The notes: generated by a model from the sequence alone, not told the origin. A stretch of 64,000 bases of DNA from PHAA01 sp963665865 (GCA_963665865.2 CAXXWF010000001.1:2914001-2978000); one strand, 5' to 3'. Shown: positions 1 to 8,934, counted from the stretch's first letter. A program made the numbers and translations.

Positions 1-271
1 TCTGTGTAGACAAAACCCTCAACGATCCGCCCAAGTAATTGATTTCTGCACTCAGCGAATCAGATTTACGCAACCTTTCAATAATCTTTTCCTCAAAAAA
101 GGTGTTATTTCCAATAAGATTGATAGCTTCGTATAAATAATAATGTCGGTCACATTCACATTGCCAGTCATATCTAGTGTCATGGAGGCAAGCATATAAA
201 ACGGCATCCCTATAGCACTCGTTGTTACCCTGCAATTCTTTAAGTGCAAGTATGGCACTGCCAACCCCCAT
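1..271 (-). CDS. hypothetical protein, C-terminus off the window
   Basis: An ATG at 271 opens a frame with no stop to the window edge, giving 90 residues that start MGVGSAILALKELQ. A GAGGG ribosome-binding site lies about 9 bases upstream. The protein is rich in Cys, Tyr, Asp and charged residues (for example YDWQCECDRHYYLYEAI) and looks helical, like HEAT-type repeat proteins, but I do not recognise the family. The overlapping frame at 52-264 gives a less protein-like product, so this frame is preferred. The function is unknown. Confidence 0.55.
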   Translation of the reverse strand, partial: MGVGSAILALKELQGNNECYRDAVLYACLHDTRYDWQCECDRHYYLYEAINLIGNNTFFEEKIIERLRKSDSLSAEINYLGGSLRVLSTQ

Positions 272-479
272 ATTTATAGCCCTCTTAAATTGATTTAATA
301 ATATATGCCATCACCCCACAGAACTCTCATTACTGAATCTATTTTACTCTCTATAAGAAACAGCATTTTATTTTCATTTAATAATGCTTGGCACTATCAG
401 AAAACTCTATCTTCTAAAACCAACGCATTTAATACAAAGTATACTAATATCGCTCCTGTGGCTGAATGAAATTGGAATT

Positions 480-729
480 TTATGAGCCTTCCTGCTTAAA
501 ATGTCCTTCCTTAATCTTATCTGGTTCTGTTGGTAGGTTTAATTTTGCAAGCGTCTGTTTGACATAGTGGAGGTTCTCTTTATGCCAACGCATTGTATGA
601 TAGGATAGGTTTTTGAGTTCCATTTCGTCCAAGAATAAGCTTACGCAGTAATCAAAATCATCGCCCCCTTTTACAAGAGGTGGCAACTGAAACCTCATTC
701 TCAATGATTTTTCCTCTTCTCTTTGTCAT
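480..729 (-). pseudogene. tyrosine recombinase, N-terminal relic (frameshifted, truncated)
   Basis: A strong ribosome-binding site (TAGGAGG) precedes ATG at 729, which opens MTKRRGKIIENE. That frame closes after about 23 codons. A second frame from about 704 carries a phage-integrase SAM-like (core-binding) segment, with FLDEMELKNLSYHTMRW as the recognisable helix, and stops at 480. The catalytic domain with R-H-R-Y is missing. The simplest reading is a decayed integrase with a frameshift near the start and loss of the C-terminal two thirds. It sits next to tRNA-Leu(GAG), a common integration site. Confidence 0.55.
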
Positions 730-868
730 CCTATATACCTCCTAATTTATTATAAGAAGGAGGTGCATCCGCTTTTACTACATACGTCCGTTGCGTACGC
801 AAATGAAAAAAGCTGCTGCGTATTTACGAAAGCGCAAATCTACAAAAGCCCTAAATCTAGCTGTAATT

Positions 869-953
869 TGGTGCGGTGAGCGGGACTTGAACCCGCACGG
901 ATCTCTCCATACGCCCCTCAAACGTACGTGTCTGCCGATTCCACCACCACCGC
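869..953 (-). tRNA. tRNA-Leu (anticodon GAG)
   Basis: The minus strand folds as a class II tRNA. The acceptor stem GCGGTGG pairs with TCACCGC, followed by discriminator A and an encoded CCA. The anticodon stem TACGT/GCGTA holds loop TTGAGGG with anticodon GAG. A long variable arm is present, and the T-arm GGTTCAAGTCC is canonical. A consensus promoter lies directly upstream. Confidence 0.95.
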
Positions 954-1001
954 ACAATGATTGATGTGGAACTTACCTTTGGGTCATTGATGACCATGCA
1001 T

Positions 1002-1030
1002 ATTATACAATAGCAACCTATGCCTGTCAA
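1002..1030 (-). promoter_or_regulatory. sigma-A promoter of tRNA-Leu(GAG)
   Basis: On the minus strand, TTGACA (1030-1025) and TATAAT (1007-1002) are separated by exactly 17 bases. Both hexamers match the consensus perfectly. The promoter lies about 50 bases upstream of the tRNA 5' end. Confidence 0.85.
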
Positions 1031-1108
1031 TTAAATGACGGCTTCATAGCAGGCAGATGCGGGCTATTATAAGAGTGCAGTTGCGGGGCTCGTTCCGTTA
1101 CTATCTGT

Positions 1109-2695
1109 TCAAAATGAAACTAAACCTACAGTATCCCAATCAATCATTTCCAGACTATCAACCTGAAAATCCCGTACGTCTTTCCCTATCAATATGGTGG
1201 CTTTTTTCTGAAACAGCCACAGGCAGGGAGCATCGTCTACTATTATTTCTTCGGCGCGTTTCAGCAGCTTCAAACGCTCCTCTTCATCAAGGTACTCAGC
1301 GCGGGAGTCATCCAGAAGTTTATCCACCTGCGGGTTGTGGTAACCGGTTAGATTACTTCCGCCGGTTGATGTACCATAAAACAAAGTATAGAGGAGGTTA
1401 TCAGCATCTTCATAGTCCGCCCGCCATCCAAATCGGAAAAAGCTGAGCTGCATGTTGGAAAGCTGCTTCGTATAATAATCCCAATCATTTTCCTGAACTT
1501 GCACGGTAATACCTTGCAATCCTAATTGCCGAGCAACTTCCAAGGCAACTTGGCGATGGCCAGGATCGCTATTGTAGGTCAAGGTTAGGGGCTGCAAACC
1601 CTTCCCTTTAGGAAAACCAGCTTCGGTTAGCAGCTGTTGGACCTCGTCAGGATCGTAAGAATAGCCCCGCATCTGTTCGTTATATGAGGTAGAGCCGACC
1701 GGAATTACCCCTTTAGCCGGCAGGTAGCCGCCGCCAAGGATATTCTTAATAATGGCATCACGATCAATCGCATAATTCAAAGCCCGGCGTAATAGGTAGT
1801 TGTTATTATAGGGTTCACGGTTAAGGTTAAACCCTAACCAATAAGCATCCATAAGCGGTTTCTCAATAAATTGCTTTTTGTATTGGGCATCACTAGCAAT
1901 CTGTGGTAATTCCTTTAAGGGCAGATCATCTAAATAATCAACCTTACCTTCTTTAAAGGCAGCCAGAGCCTGACTCTCATCCTGGTAACGAGTAAAAGTG
2001 ATTGCGGCAAGGTTAGGTTTATCACCATAGTATTCTTCATTCCTTAGCAAGACTACATTGTCCGGGGTGCTTTTATTGACTACAAAGGGTCCTGTTCCGG
2101 AGGCTGCTTCGGTTGATCTGTCGACCACCCAGAATATCGGATTTGTTAGGACGTATATAAATGCCGCATCCGGGCTGGCTAACGTTATTTTCAAGTTGTT
2201 ATCTTGAAGAGCTTGAATACCCGAAATATTAGAGGTGTTTCCGTTTATGAATTCGCTTGCGCCTGCAATTCTCAGAAACATACACTGATTAGCCCATTCC
2301 TTGCTCAAGGAAATATTCTTTTCCCATGAAGTTTTTACCGCACTGGCGGTTACTTCTTTCCCATTACTGAATTTAATGCCTTCTTTTAATATGATATTGA
2401 TTGTCGTACCATCATCGGCATATGCCCAGTGCTCAGCTAACAGTGGCTTAAGCCGCCCCTCTTTATCATCATAGCTTACCAGGCCTTCATATACTGCACT
2501 GGCGGCTAACTGCTGGGAGTGATTCTCCAGCAGGGCTGGCTCCAATTTATCCAATGATTCTACCACCGCTGCCTGAAAAGGCCGCGAACTCAAAGTGGCG
2601 ACAAAGACTGCCTTACGCAGATACATGAAGCCCCCTATAATAAGCAGAATCAACAGCAGGCTAGCCAGTCGTTTCTTTATTATGTTGTTATACAA
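1109..2695 (-). CDS. peptide ABC transporter substrate-binding protein (SBP family 5)
   Basis: A 528-residue extracytoplasmic solute-binding protein of the DppA/OppA type. Residues 8-30 form an N-terminal membrane segment with no lipobox Cys, so it is probably a membrane-anchored or cleaved exported protein. The family pattern is clear: an early LAASAVYEGLVSYD block, AEHWAYADDGTTINIILKEG, the RRALNYAIDRDAI motif and a C-terminal DDAPCLWLFQ block. The start is TTG at 2695, behind GGGGAG. No permease or ATPase genes are adjacent, so it is an orphan binding protein whose partners must lie elsewhere. The oligopeptide or nickel-peptide specificity cannot be read from sequence alone. Confidence 0.9.
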   Translation of the reverse strand: MYNNIIKKRLASLLLILLIIGGFMYLRKAVFVATLSSRPFQAAVVESLDKLEPALLENHSQQLAASAVYEGLVSYDDKEGRLKPLLAEHWAYADDGTTINIILKEGIKFSNGKEVTASAVKTSWEKNISLSKEWANQCMFLRIAGASEFINGNTSNISGIQALQDNNLKITLASPDAAFIYVLTNPIFWVVDRSTEAASGTGPFVVNKSTPDNVVLLRNEEYYGDKPNLAAITFTRYQDESQALAAFKEGKVDYLDDLPLKELPQIASDAQYKKQFIEKPLMDAYWLGFNLNREPYNNNYLLRRALNYAIDRDAIIKNILGGGYLPAKGVIPVGSTSYNEQMRGYSYDPDEVQQLLTEAGFPKGKGLQPLTLTYNSDPGHRQVALEVARQLGLQGITVQVQENDWDYYTKQLSNMQLSFFRFGWRADYEDADNLLYTLFYGTSTGGSNLTGYHNPQVDKLLDDSRAEYLDEEERLKLLKRAEEIIVDDAPCLWLFQKKATILIGKDVRDFQVDSLEMIDWDTVGLVSF

Positions 2696-2791
2696 AACGC
2701 TCCCCCCTCTGCCCAGTGTACTAGCCTATTTATATGCTGGGGGCTGTCCTTGTATTCTTGCGCCTTGCTGTATAACGATTAAATGCATAAA

Positions 2792-2813
2792 AATAGCCGG
2801 TCTCCCGGCTATT
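2792..2813. repeat. hairpin AATAGCCGG-TCTC-CCGGCTATT, left copy
   Basis: A perfect 9-bp stem with a TCTC loop. A second copy lies at 2955-2980, so the hairpin occurs as a direct repeat on both sides of the 125-bp terminal-inverted-repeat element at 2814-2938. Confidence 0.7.
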
Positions 2814-2938
2814 CAGACCGTCAAAAAAGTCCAATAGCTGCGTTATCAACGAAAGCTCGTTCAATCAACGTACCTTATGTACGCCTCAATCACGACCTTT
2901 CATTGATGCCTTGCTCTTGAACTTTTTTGCTCGGTCTG
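2814..2938. repeat. dispersed MITE/REP-like element, copy 1
   Basis: The element starts CAGACCGTCAAAAAAGT and ends ACTTTTTTGCTCGGTCTG, so its ends are inverted repeats. A diverged copy in opposite orientation lies at 8625-8791. Shared internal blocks include AATAGCTGCGTTA, CGTTCAATCAACGTAC, GCCTCAATCACGA and CCTTGCTCTT. It has no coding capacity. Confidence 0.7.
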
Positions 2939-2954
2939 CCTTTATTGACACCCT

Positions 2955-2980
2955 GAAATAGCCGGTCTCCCGGCTATTTC
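2955..2980. repeat. hairpin GAAATAGCCGG-TCTC-CCGGCTATTTC, right copy
   Basis: A perfect 11-bp stem, followed on the plus strand by a T-rich tract. It lies just downstream of the slt gene on the minus strand and could stop transcription from either side. It repeats the hairpin at 2792-2813. Confidence 0.65.
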
Positions 2981-3012
2981 ATTTCTTTTTATTCGGTTAG
3001 AAATGCTTTCGT

Positions 3013-3585
3013 TCACTTGACCCCACCATAAATAGCATTATAGGCTTGGTAGTTTTTCAATACATTTTTTACATATTGTTTGGTTTCCGGGAAGGGAATG
3101 CCTTCCATGTTATTAGGGTTGCCATCCCATCTGCCTTCTTGAACCCATTGGCTCACTTTTCCTCTCCCGGCATTATAAGCAGCCACCTGCAAAGGTATAT
3201 TGCCTTTGAATTCGGTATTAAGATCCTTAATGTACCAGCAGCCAAAGCGAATATTGACCTTCGGATTATGAAGATCCTCCGCATTGAAGTTACTAATATT
3301 CATCTGCTTGGCAATCCAATCAGCCGTTTCCGGCATGACCTGCATAAGCCCTTTGGCCCCTACCCGTGATTGCGCGGTGGTCTGAAATTTGCTTTCCGCT
3401 CGAATGATAGCAAATACCAAGTATGGATCCACATTATATTCGTGTGCCATAGAGAACACTATATCGCGGTTCGGCAGAGGATAAAAAACTGTAATCCATT
3501 TGGGAAAGGATATTACTACCCCCAGAAATATCAATACAGCAACCCATAGGCATATAGAAACTCTGCTTTTTGTTGTCCTTTTCAA
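3013..3585 (-). CDS. lytic transglycosylase, Slt family
   Basis: A 190-residue murein lytic transglycosylase that would cleave MurNAc-GlcNAc bonds of peptidoglycan to give 1,6-anhydro ends. A membrane anchor spans residues 11-28. The Slt domain follows with catalytic Glu64 in IIRAESKF, then GAKGLMQVMPETA and AAYNAGRGKV, all diagnostic of the goose-lysozyme-like fold. The length suits the short Firmicute membrane-bound type. The start is TTG at 3585 behind GGAGG. It is the last gene of the polA-mutM-ytaF-coaE-slt run, 39 bases after coaE, an order also seen around coaE in related clostridia. Confidence 0.9.
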   Translation of the reverse strand: MKRTTKSRVSICLWVAVLIFLGVVISFPKWITVFYPLPNRDIVFSMAHEYNVDPYLVFAIIRAESKFQTTAQSRVGAKGLMQVMPETADWIAKQMNISNFNAEDLHNPKVNIRFGCWYIKDLNTEFKGNIPLQVAAYNAGRGKVSQWVQEGRWDGNPNNMEGIPFPETKQYVKNVLKNYQAYNAIYGGVK

Positions 3586-3624
3586 ATGAAAACCTCCAGG
3601 GGTTCCTTCTGTAACAAATAATAT

Positions 3625-4227
3625 TTATGAATGATGTAAAATATCTAAGAAATATCTGGTTGCTGCCCTAAGAGTTTCCTCAATACTGCCGCTATTATCA
3701 ATAACTACGTTAGCCCGCTGCGCTTTTTCATCAAGCGACATCTGGGAGTCTATGCGTTTCACGGCCTCTTCCCTAGTATAATGGTTCCGTTCCATCAATC
3801 TCTTGATCTGGGTCTCCCGGTCAATCCAGACCACCCAGACCTCGTCGGATAGTTTGTCCAACCGGGCTTCAAACAGTAAGGGAACATCCAATACTATAAC
3901 AGTATCCGGTCTGGTTTCCTTTATGCTTCCCAGTTCATTTTTTATGCTTTCTATAATCCTGGGCCGGGAGATCCGATTAAGTTCGGCCATTTGCTCGGGA
4001 TCATCAAATACTATCTTCCCCAATTTAGCTCGGTCAATAGCCAGATCGGGATTCAAAATCTCCCTGCCAAATTTATTAACTATGTCCTCCCAAATGGGTT
4101 GGTGGGGTTCCATGAGCCGATGGGCGGTTTCATCTCCGTCGATAACCGTGGCGCCTAGATCAGCCAGGGCTTTGGAAACTGTGCTCTTGCCGCTGGCAAT
4201 CCCTCCGGTTAGGCCAATAACTTTCAT
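3625..4227 (-). CDS. coaE: dephospho-CoA kinase
   Basis: It catalyses the last step of coenzyme A synthesis, ATP-dependent 3'-phosphorylation of dephospho-CoA, in the cytoplasm. The 200-residue protein opens with the P-loop GLTGGIASGKST, followed by the DGDETAH block. It also has the family motifs VLDVPLLFEA and the lid-type segment RLMERNHYTREEA. ATG at 4227 is preferred over GTG at 4233 because AAGGTG sits 8 bases upstream. The gene is downstream of ytaF with a 13-base gap, as in Bacillus (mutM-ytaF-coaE). Confidence 0.95.
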   Translation of the reverse strand: MKVIGLTGGIASGKSTVSKALADLGATVIDGDETAHRLMEPHQPIWEDIVNKFGREILNPDLAIDRAKLGKIVFDDPEQMAELNRISRPRIIESIKNELGSIKETRPDTVIVLDVPLLFEARLDKLSDEVWVVWIDRETQIKRLMERNHYTREEAVKRIDSQMSLDEKAQRANVVIDNSGSIEETLRAATRYFLDILHHS

Positions 4228-4240
4228 CTGCACATCACCT

Positions 4241-4888
4241 TTAGATTAATTTACATGTTCCCAGAACCAACAGTATTATCCCTGCTAATAATGAGGAGAT
4301 ATTTTTCAGTCGTTCATTCTCCATTATCCGTCCCATGGTTAACCCAATATTGATCAAGATAAATTGTAACATACCGACAGTGATAGCTGTGAGCAAAATA
4401 TTAAAGCCAGTCATTGCCAACCCTATCCCCGCAGCAAAGGCATCCATCGCTAGAGCCATTCCTAAGAAAAAAGCTTCTTGCGGACTGATTTCTCCCGAAG
4501 AGTCGAAATCCGCGCTAGACGGTTCCTTGAGAATTTGTACGATAATTCCCAGAGGTCTGACGCTTAGAGATAACAACGCATCTTCTTCATTGGTATTATT
4601 GCAGGCCCTTTGTAAACCTGCCTGCAACAAATAGTATATGCCAATTAAAACAAGTACAATCGCGCCTACATGCGCTGCCACAATCGGATTAAAGAAGGAA
4701 GCCAGACCTTTCCCCAGAGTCATGGCAATGGTGACTGCCAGAGATGATGCCAGAAATATAATTGCCATCGCCACTATGGGCATCCTAATTTTCTTTACAC
4801 CATAGGCTATCCCTACCATAAAGCCATCTGTACTCACAGCAAATGCAAACATGAAAATCGCCAGTAACTCCACTACTGCCACTCCCAA
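4241..4888 (-). CDS. ytaF: sporulation membrane protein YtaF (MntP/LysE-like fold)
   Basis: A 215-residue integral membrane protein with about six hydrophobic segments. It shows the duplicated signature of the MntP/YtaF family, VSTDGFMVGIAYG near residue 20 and MALAMDAFAAGIGLA near residue 145. A hydrophilic loop of about 35 residues (NTNEEDALLSL onward) lies between the halves, typical of YtaF. Its place between mutM and coaE matches Bacillus subtilis ytaF and favours this over the Mn2+ exporter MntP. The start is uncertain: TTG at 4888 or GTG codons at 4882 and 4873. Confidence 0.85.
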   Translation of the reverse strand: MGVAVVELLAIFMFAFAVSTDGFMVGIAYGVKKIRMPIVAMAIIFLASSLAVTIAMTLGKGLASFFNPIVAAHVGAIVLVLIGIYYLLQAGLQRACNNTNEEDALLSLSVRPLGIIVQILKEPSSADFDSSGEISPQEAFFLGMALAMDAFAAGIGLAMTGFNILLTAITVGMLQFILINIGLTMGRIMENERLKNISSLLAGIILLVLGTCKLI

Positions 4889-4955
4889 TTCCTAATAGAT
4901 ATATAGCTACTATATGAATGTGAGTTTGGAGTTGTGAAGTATAGAGGCTAATAGG

Positions 4956-5762
4956 TTATTTCTGGCAGCAATCGCAGTAGTGACTGCTTCTTCCGCCAAT
5001 GATCTCCTTTTTAATGACTCCGCCGCAAATAGTGCAGGGCAGGTTGGTTTTTCCATATACTTGCAGGGAGTTTTGAAAATTACCACTCCGGTTATAACCA
5101 TCTCTGAAATCTCGGAACGTTGTTCCCCGCTCTTCGATGCTTTTCCGGAGAACATTAATGATCGCCCGATGCAGTCGCTTGATTTCAGTAGTAGTTAGGG
5201 ACCCAGCCGGCCGGTTGCCTCTGATGCCAGCCATAAAAAGGGATTCATCCGCATAAATATTGCCGATTCCTGCTATGAGATTTTGATTGAGCAGCAAAGT
5301 TTTGATCGCTACCTGGCGGTTTTTGCAAATCTTAGTCAGGTAGTCCGCCGTGAACTTTCGCTCCAGAGGTTCCACCCCCATATGGGCAAACAGTGATCTA
5401 GTCTCGTTGCAGAGCCTAATGCCCCCAAAACGGCGTGCATCCTGGTAAAGAAGTTTAGTTCCGTTATCAAGGTATACTATAAAATGGACGTGTGGGGCCT
5501 GCACTGCTTCCGCTTCCGGCAGCATATAAAAGCGCCCGCTCATCCCCAGATGAACTACCAGGTTAAACCCGTTTCCTAATTCCAGCACCAGGTATTTACC
5601 CCGTCTTTTGATCTCCACTATGATCTGGCCACACAGTTCTTGCACAGGGAAGTCCTCCCGCTTGATAATATCAACCCGGTTGACCTCGATGCGGGTTATG
5701 CGGGCTCCAATATTTGTCTCCAATGATGTACGGATTGTCTCTATCTCAGGTAGTTCCGGCAA
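4956..5762 (-). CDS. mutM: formamidopyrimidine-DNA glycosylase (Fpg/MutM)
   Basis: A base-excision repair enzyme that removes 8-oxoguanine and formamidopyrimidines and nicks the abasic site. The 268-residue protein begins MPELPEIETIR, with catalytic Pro2 (exposed after Met removal) and Glu3. The RGKYLVLELG hairpin Lys and the H2TH region (NQNLIAGIGNIYADE) are present. The C-terminal zinc finger has CTIC and CDCC cysteine pairs. The start is TTG at 5762 behind GGAGGGG. It lies downstream of polA, separated by a repeat element at 5777-5982. Confidence 0.95.
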   Translation of the reverse strand: MPELPEIETIRTSLETNIGARITRIEVNRVDIIKREDFPVQELCGQIIVEIKRRGKYLVLELGNGFNLVVHLGMSGRFYMLPEAEAVQAPHVHFIVYLDNGTKLLYQDARRFGGIRLCNETRSLFAHMGVEPLERKFTADYLTKICKNRQVAIKTLLLNQNLIAGIGNIYADESLFMAGIRGNRPAGSLTTTEIKRLHRAIINVLRKSIEERGTTFRDFRDGYNRSGNFQNSLQVYGKTNLPCTICGGVIKKEIIGGRSSHYCDCCQK

Positions 5763-5776
5763 CTAAACCCCTCCTA

Positions 5777-5982
5777 AATAATAGACGCGGATAGACATAG
5801 ACTAGTATGACTAACGCGGCCTAAGACATATTTTAGAAGTAAATTATTAGTGCGACAATAGCCTATTGTCATTCTGAACGCAGTGAAGAATCTTTCCCAC
5901 GGTGAGGAGTAAGATCCTTCGCTACGCTCAGGATGACATAAAACCGTTCTCATATTAGACCGCGTCTGTCCGCGTCTATAAT
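5777..5982. repeat. nested inverted-repeat element between polA and mutM
   Basis: The outer ends are inverted repeats: AATAGACGCGGATAGAC (left) and GTCTGTCCGCGTCTAT (right). An inner inverted repeat at 5868-5937 has arms beginning GTCATTCTGAACG and ending CGCTCAGGATGAC. The whole stretch is non-coding and could fold into a long cruciform. The TCCGCGTCTAT end motif recurs at about 36138. Confidence 0.6.
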
Positions 5983-5984
5983 CT

Positions 5985-8591
5985 TTATTCCCAATTCTGC
6001 ATGTCATACCAGTTAGGGCCTGCTTTCATTGCAACTAGCAATGGCACCTTTAAGGTATAAGCCTGTTCCATGCAGTTTTTGACCATATAGGCTACTTCCT
6101 CTAATTCTTCTTTACGAACCTCGAGTACCAAATCATCGTGGACTTGCAGCAGCAGCCGCGACATTAACTGGCGTTTCTTTAACTCCGCTGCTACCTTGAG
6201 CATAGCAATTTTGATAATGTCCGCTGAACTGCCCTGAATAGGAGTATTAAGGGCCATGCGACGAGCAAAGGCCTGCACCATTTTATTCTTGGCGCGGAGA
6301 TCAGGCAAATACCGGCGCCGTTTCAAGATCGTTTCCACATAACCCTTTTCGGTGCCAAAATGCACAACGTCTTCCATGTATTTCTTGACGCCCGGATAGG
6401 AATCCAGATATTCCTTAATATAGCGGCCAGCCTCTTTGCGGCTCACCCCCGTACCCCGAGCCAGGCCAAAGTCACTGATGCCGTATATGATGCCAAAATT
6501 AACTGCCTTGGCTCGCCGGCGCAAATCACTACCTACCTTTTCGAGAGGAACATCAAATATCTCTGATGCCGTGCGGGCATGGATATCAATCCCTTTTTTA
6601 AACGTATCAATCAGGATTTCATCTCCGCTGATATGGGCCAGGGTGCGCAGATCGATCTGGGAATAGTCAGCGGAAAAAATAAGCCAGTCCTTATCCGATG
6701 CTACAAAAGCCTTCCTGATTCTCCGTCCTTCTTCCATCCGGATAGGGATATTCTGAAGATTGGGTTCCACACTGGAAAGTCGTCCCGTAGCGGTAATAGC
6801 CTGTTTGAAAATAGTATGTACCCGGCCGGTATCAGGATGGATTAGATTTTGCAGAGCGTCTGCATATGTTGATTTCAACTTGCTTAACTGGCGGTATTCC
6901 ATGATATAGGCAATGATCTCATGCTCACCATACAGACCTTCCAAAACCTCCTGCCCGGTTGAATATCCGCTTTTGGTCTTTTTGGCTACGGGCAGACCGA
7001 GGTCTTCAAACAGTACCTTACCCAATTGTTTAGGGGAATTTATATTAAAGGAGCTGCCGGCCAATTCTTCTATCTTAGATTCGTCCCGAGCTATCCGCAC
7101 CCCTAAGTCTTCCGAAATTGACACCAGGGTTTTCTTATCGATCTTTACTCCGCAAAACTCCATCGTTCCCAGAATATCAGACAAGGGCATCTCAATATCA
7201 TCGAGCAGGCACTGCAATTCTGGTGTGGCCTGCTCTGCTAACAGATCATAAACAGGCTTAATCTGCGCCACCAGAAATGCATTACTGCTATTGGTAGTAT
7301 CCAACTGTAAATGGTGTGATACCGTCGCCCCGAGTTCTTCGCTGGGAAAGGCCGGATCCAGTACATAGGTGAACAGCAGCGTGTCTCCCTTTATCCCCTG
7401 CAAACGGATACCATTTCTTAATAAGACTACCTGCGCAAATTTGGCGTTATGCAGATATTTGGGTATCGATTCATCTTCCAATAAGGGCTTGAGCCAGTCC
7501 AATTTGGACGGTCCCTTTTCGCTGAAATCCAATAAAAAAGCTGCCTGTCCAACAGCAAAGTAGACCTTAACAATTTTAGTCCACATTGGATGATGGTAGT
7601 CAGTTTCAATATGGACAGCCATGCCTTCATCGAGATTTAGTCCCTGGATTATACTCTTTAGTTCGGCTTCATTTGTGATTTCCTGGGCATCGAGTTCTCC
7701 CGCCGGGGCAGTAGGAGCAGGTGTAGATTCCTGCAGGGCATTCAGGAAATTATTAAACTGGAGGCGCTGATACAAAGGCATAAGTTCTATACGATTAACT
7801 TCCTTAACTAGATACTCATCCATCGGGGTTTCTATTTGAATATCTCTTACAATCGTAGCTAGGTCACGGCTCATAAAAGCCTGGGTCTTATGCAGAGTCA
7901 GATTTTCCACCAGCTTTTTGCCATTTATATTATTTAGATTCTCATAAACTGTTTCCAGGCTGCCGAATTCTTTGATGAGTTTAATAGCAGTTTTGGGACC
8001 TACTCCCGGTACCCCAGGAATGTTATCTGAAGTATCACCCATCAGGGCTTTGATCTCTATCATCTGTTCGGGCTCCACTTCCCATTTCTCTTTAACTTTG
8101 CTAGGATCATAGATTTCAATCTCGCTGATGCCTTTTTTAGTCATATAGACCTGGGTATGCTCAGATACCAGCTGCAGGGTATCATTATCGCCGGTGACAA
8201 TAATGCACTCCATGCCCTTCTCTTCAGCCTTCAGGCTCAGAGTTCCTATAATATCGTCAGCTTCATAACCCTGCATCTCCAGATAATCAATGTTTAAAGC
8301 GGCAAGAACCTCTCTAATAATCGCAAATTGTCCCCCCAGCTCATCAGGGGTACTCGAACGATTGGCCTTATAATCAACGTAAGTTTCATTGCGAAAGGTT
8401 ATGCGGTCACGGTCGAAGGCAACCATGATATGAGTGGGCTGCAGTTCCCGCATCGCTCGATTCAGCATTGTCAGAAATCCATAAACGGCGTTAGTATAAA
8501 TTCCATCCCGGGTCTGCAGCAGCGGCAGGGCATAAAAAGCCCGGTACAGAAGACTGTTACCGTCAATTAGCATTATTTTATTGGCGGGCAT
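5985..8591 (-). CDS. polA: DNA polymerase I
   Basis: An 868-residue repair and Okazaki-fragment polymerase. Residues 1 to about 300 are the 5'-3' exonuclease (MLIDGNSLLYRAFYALP, VTGDNDTLQLV, MGDTSDNIPGVPGVGPKTA). The middle domain has the 3'-5' exonuclease fold but reads VHIETD in place of the DxE motif, so proofreading is probably lost, as in Bacillus and Thermus enzymes. The polymerase domain has motif A (SADYSQIDLRTLAH), motif B (RRRAKAVNFGIIYGIS) and motif C (LLQVHDDLVLEV). ATG at 8591 with GGGGTG 8 bases upstream is chosen; the frame stays open to 8963 only through repeat DNA. Confidence 0.96.
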   Translation of the reverse strand: MPANKIMLIDGNSLLYRAFYALPLLQTRDGIYTNAVYGFLTMLNRAMRELQPTHIMVAFDRDRITFRNETYVDYKANRSSTPDELGGQFAIIREVLAALNIDYLEMQGYEADDIIGTLSLKAEEKGMECIIVTGDNDTLQLVSEHTQVYMTKKGISEIEIYDPSKVKEKWEVEPEQMIEIKALMGDTSDNIPGVPGVGPKTAIKLIKEFGSLETVYENLNNINGKKLVENLTLHKTQAFMSRDLATIVRDIQIETPMDEYLVKEVNRIELMPLYQRLQFNNFLNALQESTPAPTAPAGELDAQEITNEAELKSIIQGLNLDEGMAVHIETDYHHPMWTKIVKVYFAVGQAAFLLDFSEKGPSKLDWLKPLLEDESIPKYLHNAKFAQVVLLRNGIRLQGIKGDTLLFTYVLDPAFPSEELGATVSHHLQLDTTNSSNAFLVAQIKPVYDLLAEQATPELQCLLDDIEMPLSDILGTMEFCGVKIDKKTLVSISEDLGVRIARDESKIEELAGSSFNINSPKQLGKVLFEDLGLPVAKKTKSGYSTGQEVLEGLYGEHEIIAYIMEYRQLSKLKSTYADALQNLIHPDTGRVHTIFKQAITATGRLSSVEPNLQNIPIRMEEGRRIRKAFVASDKDWLIFSADYSQIDLRTLAHISGDEILIDTFKKGIDIHARTASEIFDVPLEKVGSDLRRRAKAVNFGIIYGISDFGLARGTGVSRKEAGRYIKEYLDSYPGVKKYMEDVVHFGTEKGYVETILKRRRYLPDLRAKNKMVQAFARRMALNTPIQGSSADIIKIAMLKVAAELKKRQLMSRLLLQVHDDLVLEVRKEELEEVAYMVKNCMEQAYTLKVPLLVAMKAGPNWYDMQNWE

Positions 8592-8624
8592 CAGTAAATC
8601 ACCCCTTAAATTAAACATCATTTC

Positions 8625-8791
8625 CAGACAGAGCGAGCAAAAAAGGTTAAGAGCAAGGCAATGGCAAAGTTCGTGATTGAGGCGGTAAAGGTATGGTGAC
8701 ACACCCCTTGAGGGGAATGTCCCCGTAACAAGTACGTTGATTGAACGGGATTTGCGCATTAACGCAGCTATTAGCTTTTTTTGACGGTCTG
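8625..8791. repeat. dispersed MITE/REP-like element, copy 2
   Basis: An inverted, longer relative of the element at 2814-2938, running from CAGACAGAGCGAGCAAAAAAG to TTTTTTTGACGGTCTG. An extra block near 8697-8731 (GGTGACACACC...GGGGAATGTCCCCG) makes it longer than copy 1. It fills most of the gap between polA and the next tRNA. Confidence 0.65.
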
Positions 8792-8905
8792 AGACAGGGA
8801 CATGTTCCCTGCCCAGTATTATTATATCGTTTTTGCCTCTATTAATGAAACCTCCCAAATTTCCCTCTGGTTCCCCTGCCTGACCAATACAGTAGCGCGG
8901 AAACC

Positions 8906-8934
8906 TTGACAACCATGCTCCATCCCAGTATAAT
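8906..8934 (+). promoter_or_regulatory. sigma-A promoter of tRNA-Leu(CAA)
   Basis: TTGACA (8906-8911) and TATAAT (8929-8934) with a 17-base spacer, a perfect consensus match, 36 bases before the tRNA 5' end. Confidence 0.85.

Noticed and set aside
2792..2980. CRISPR array suggested by repeated hairpins
   Set aside because: There are only two hairpin copies with a mobile-type element between them and no regular spacers.
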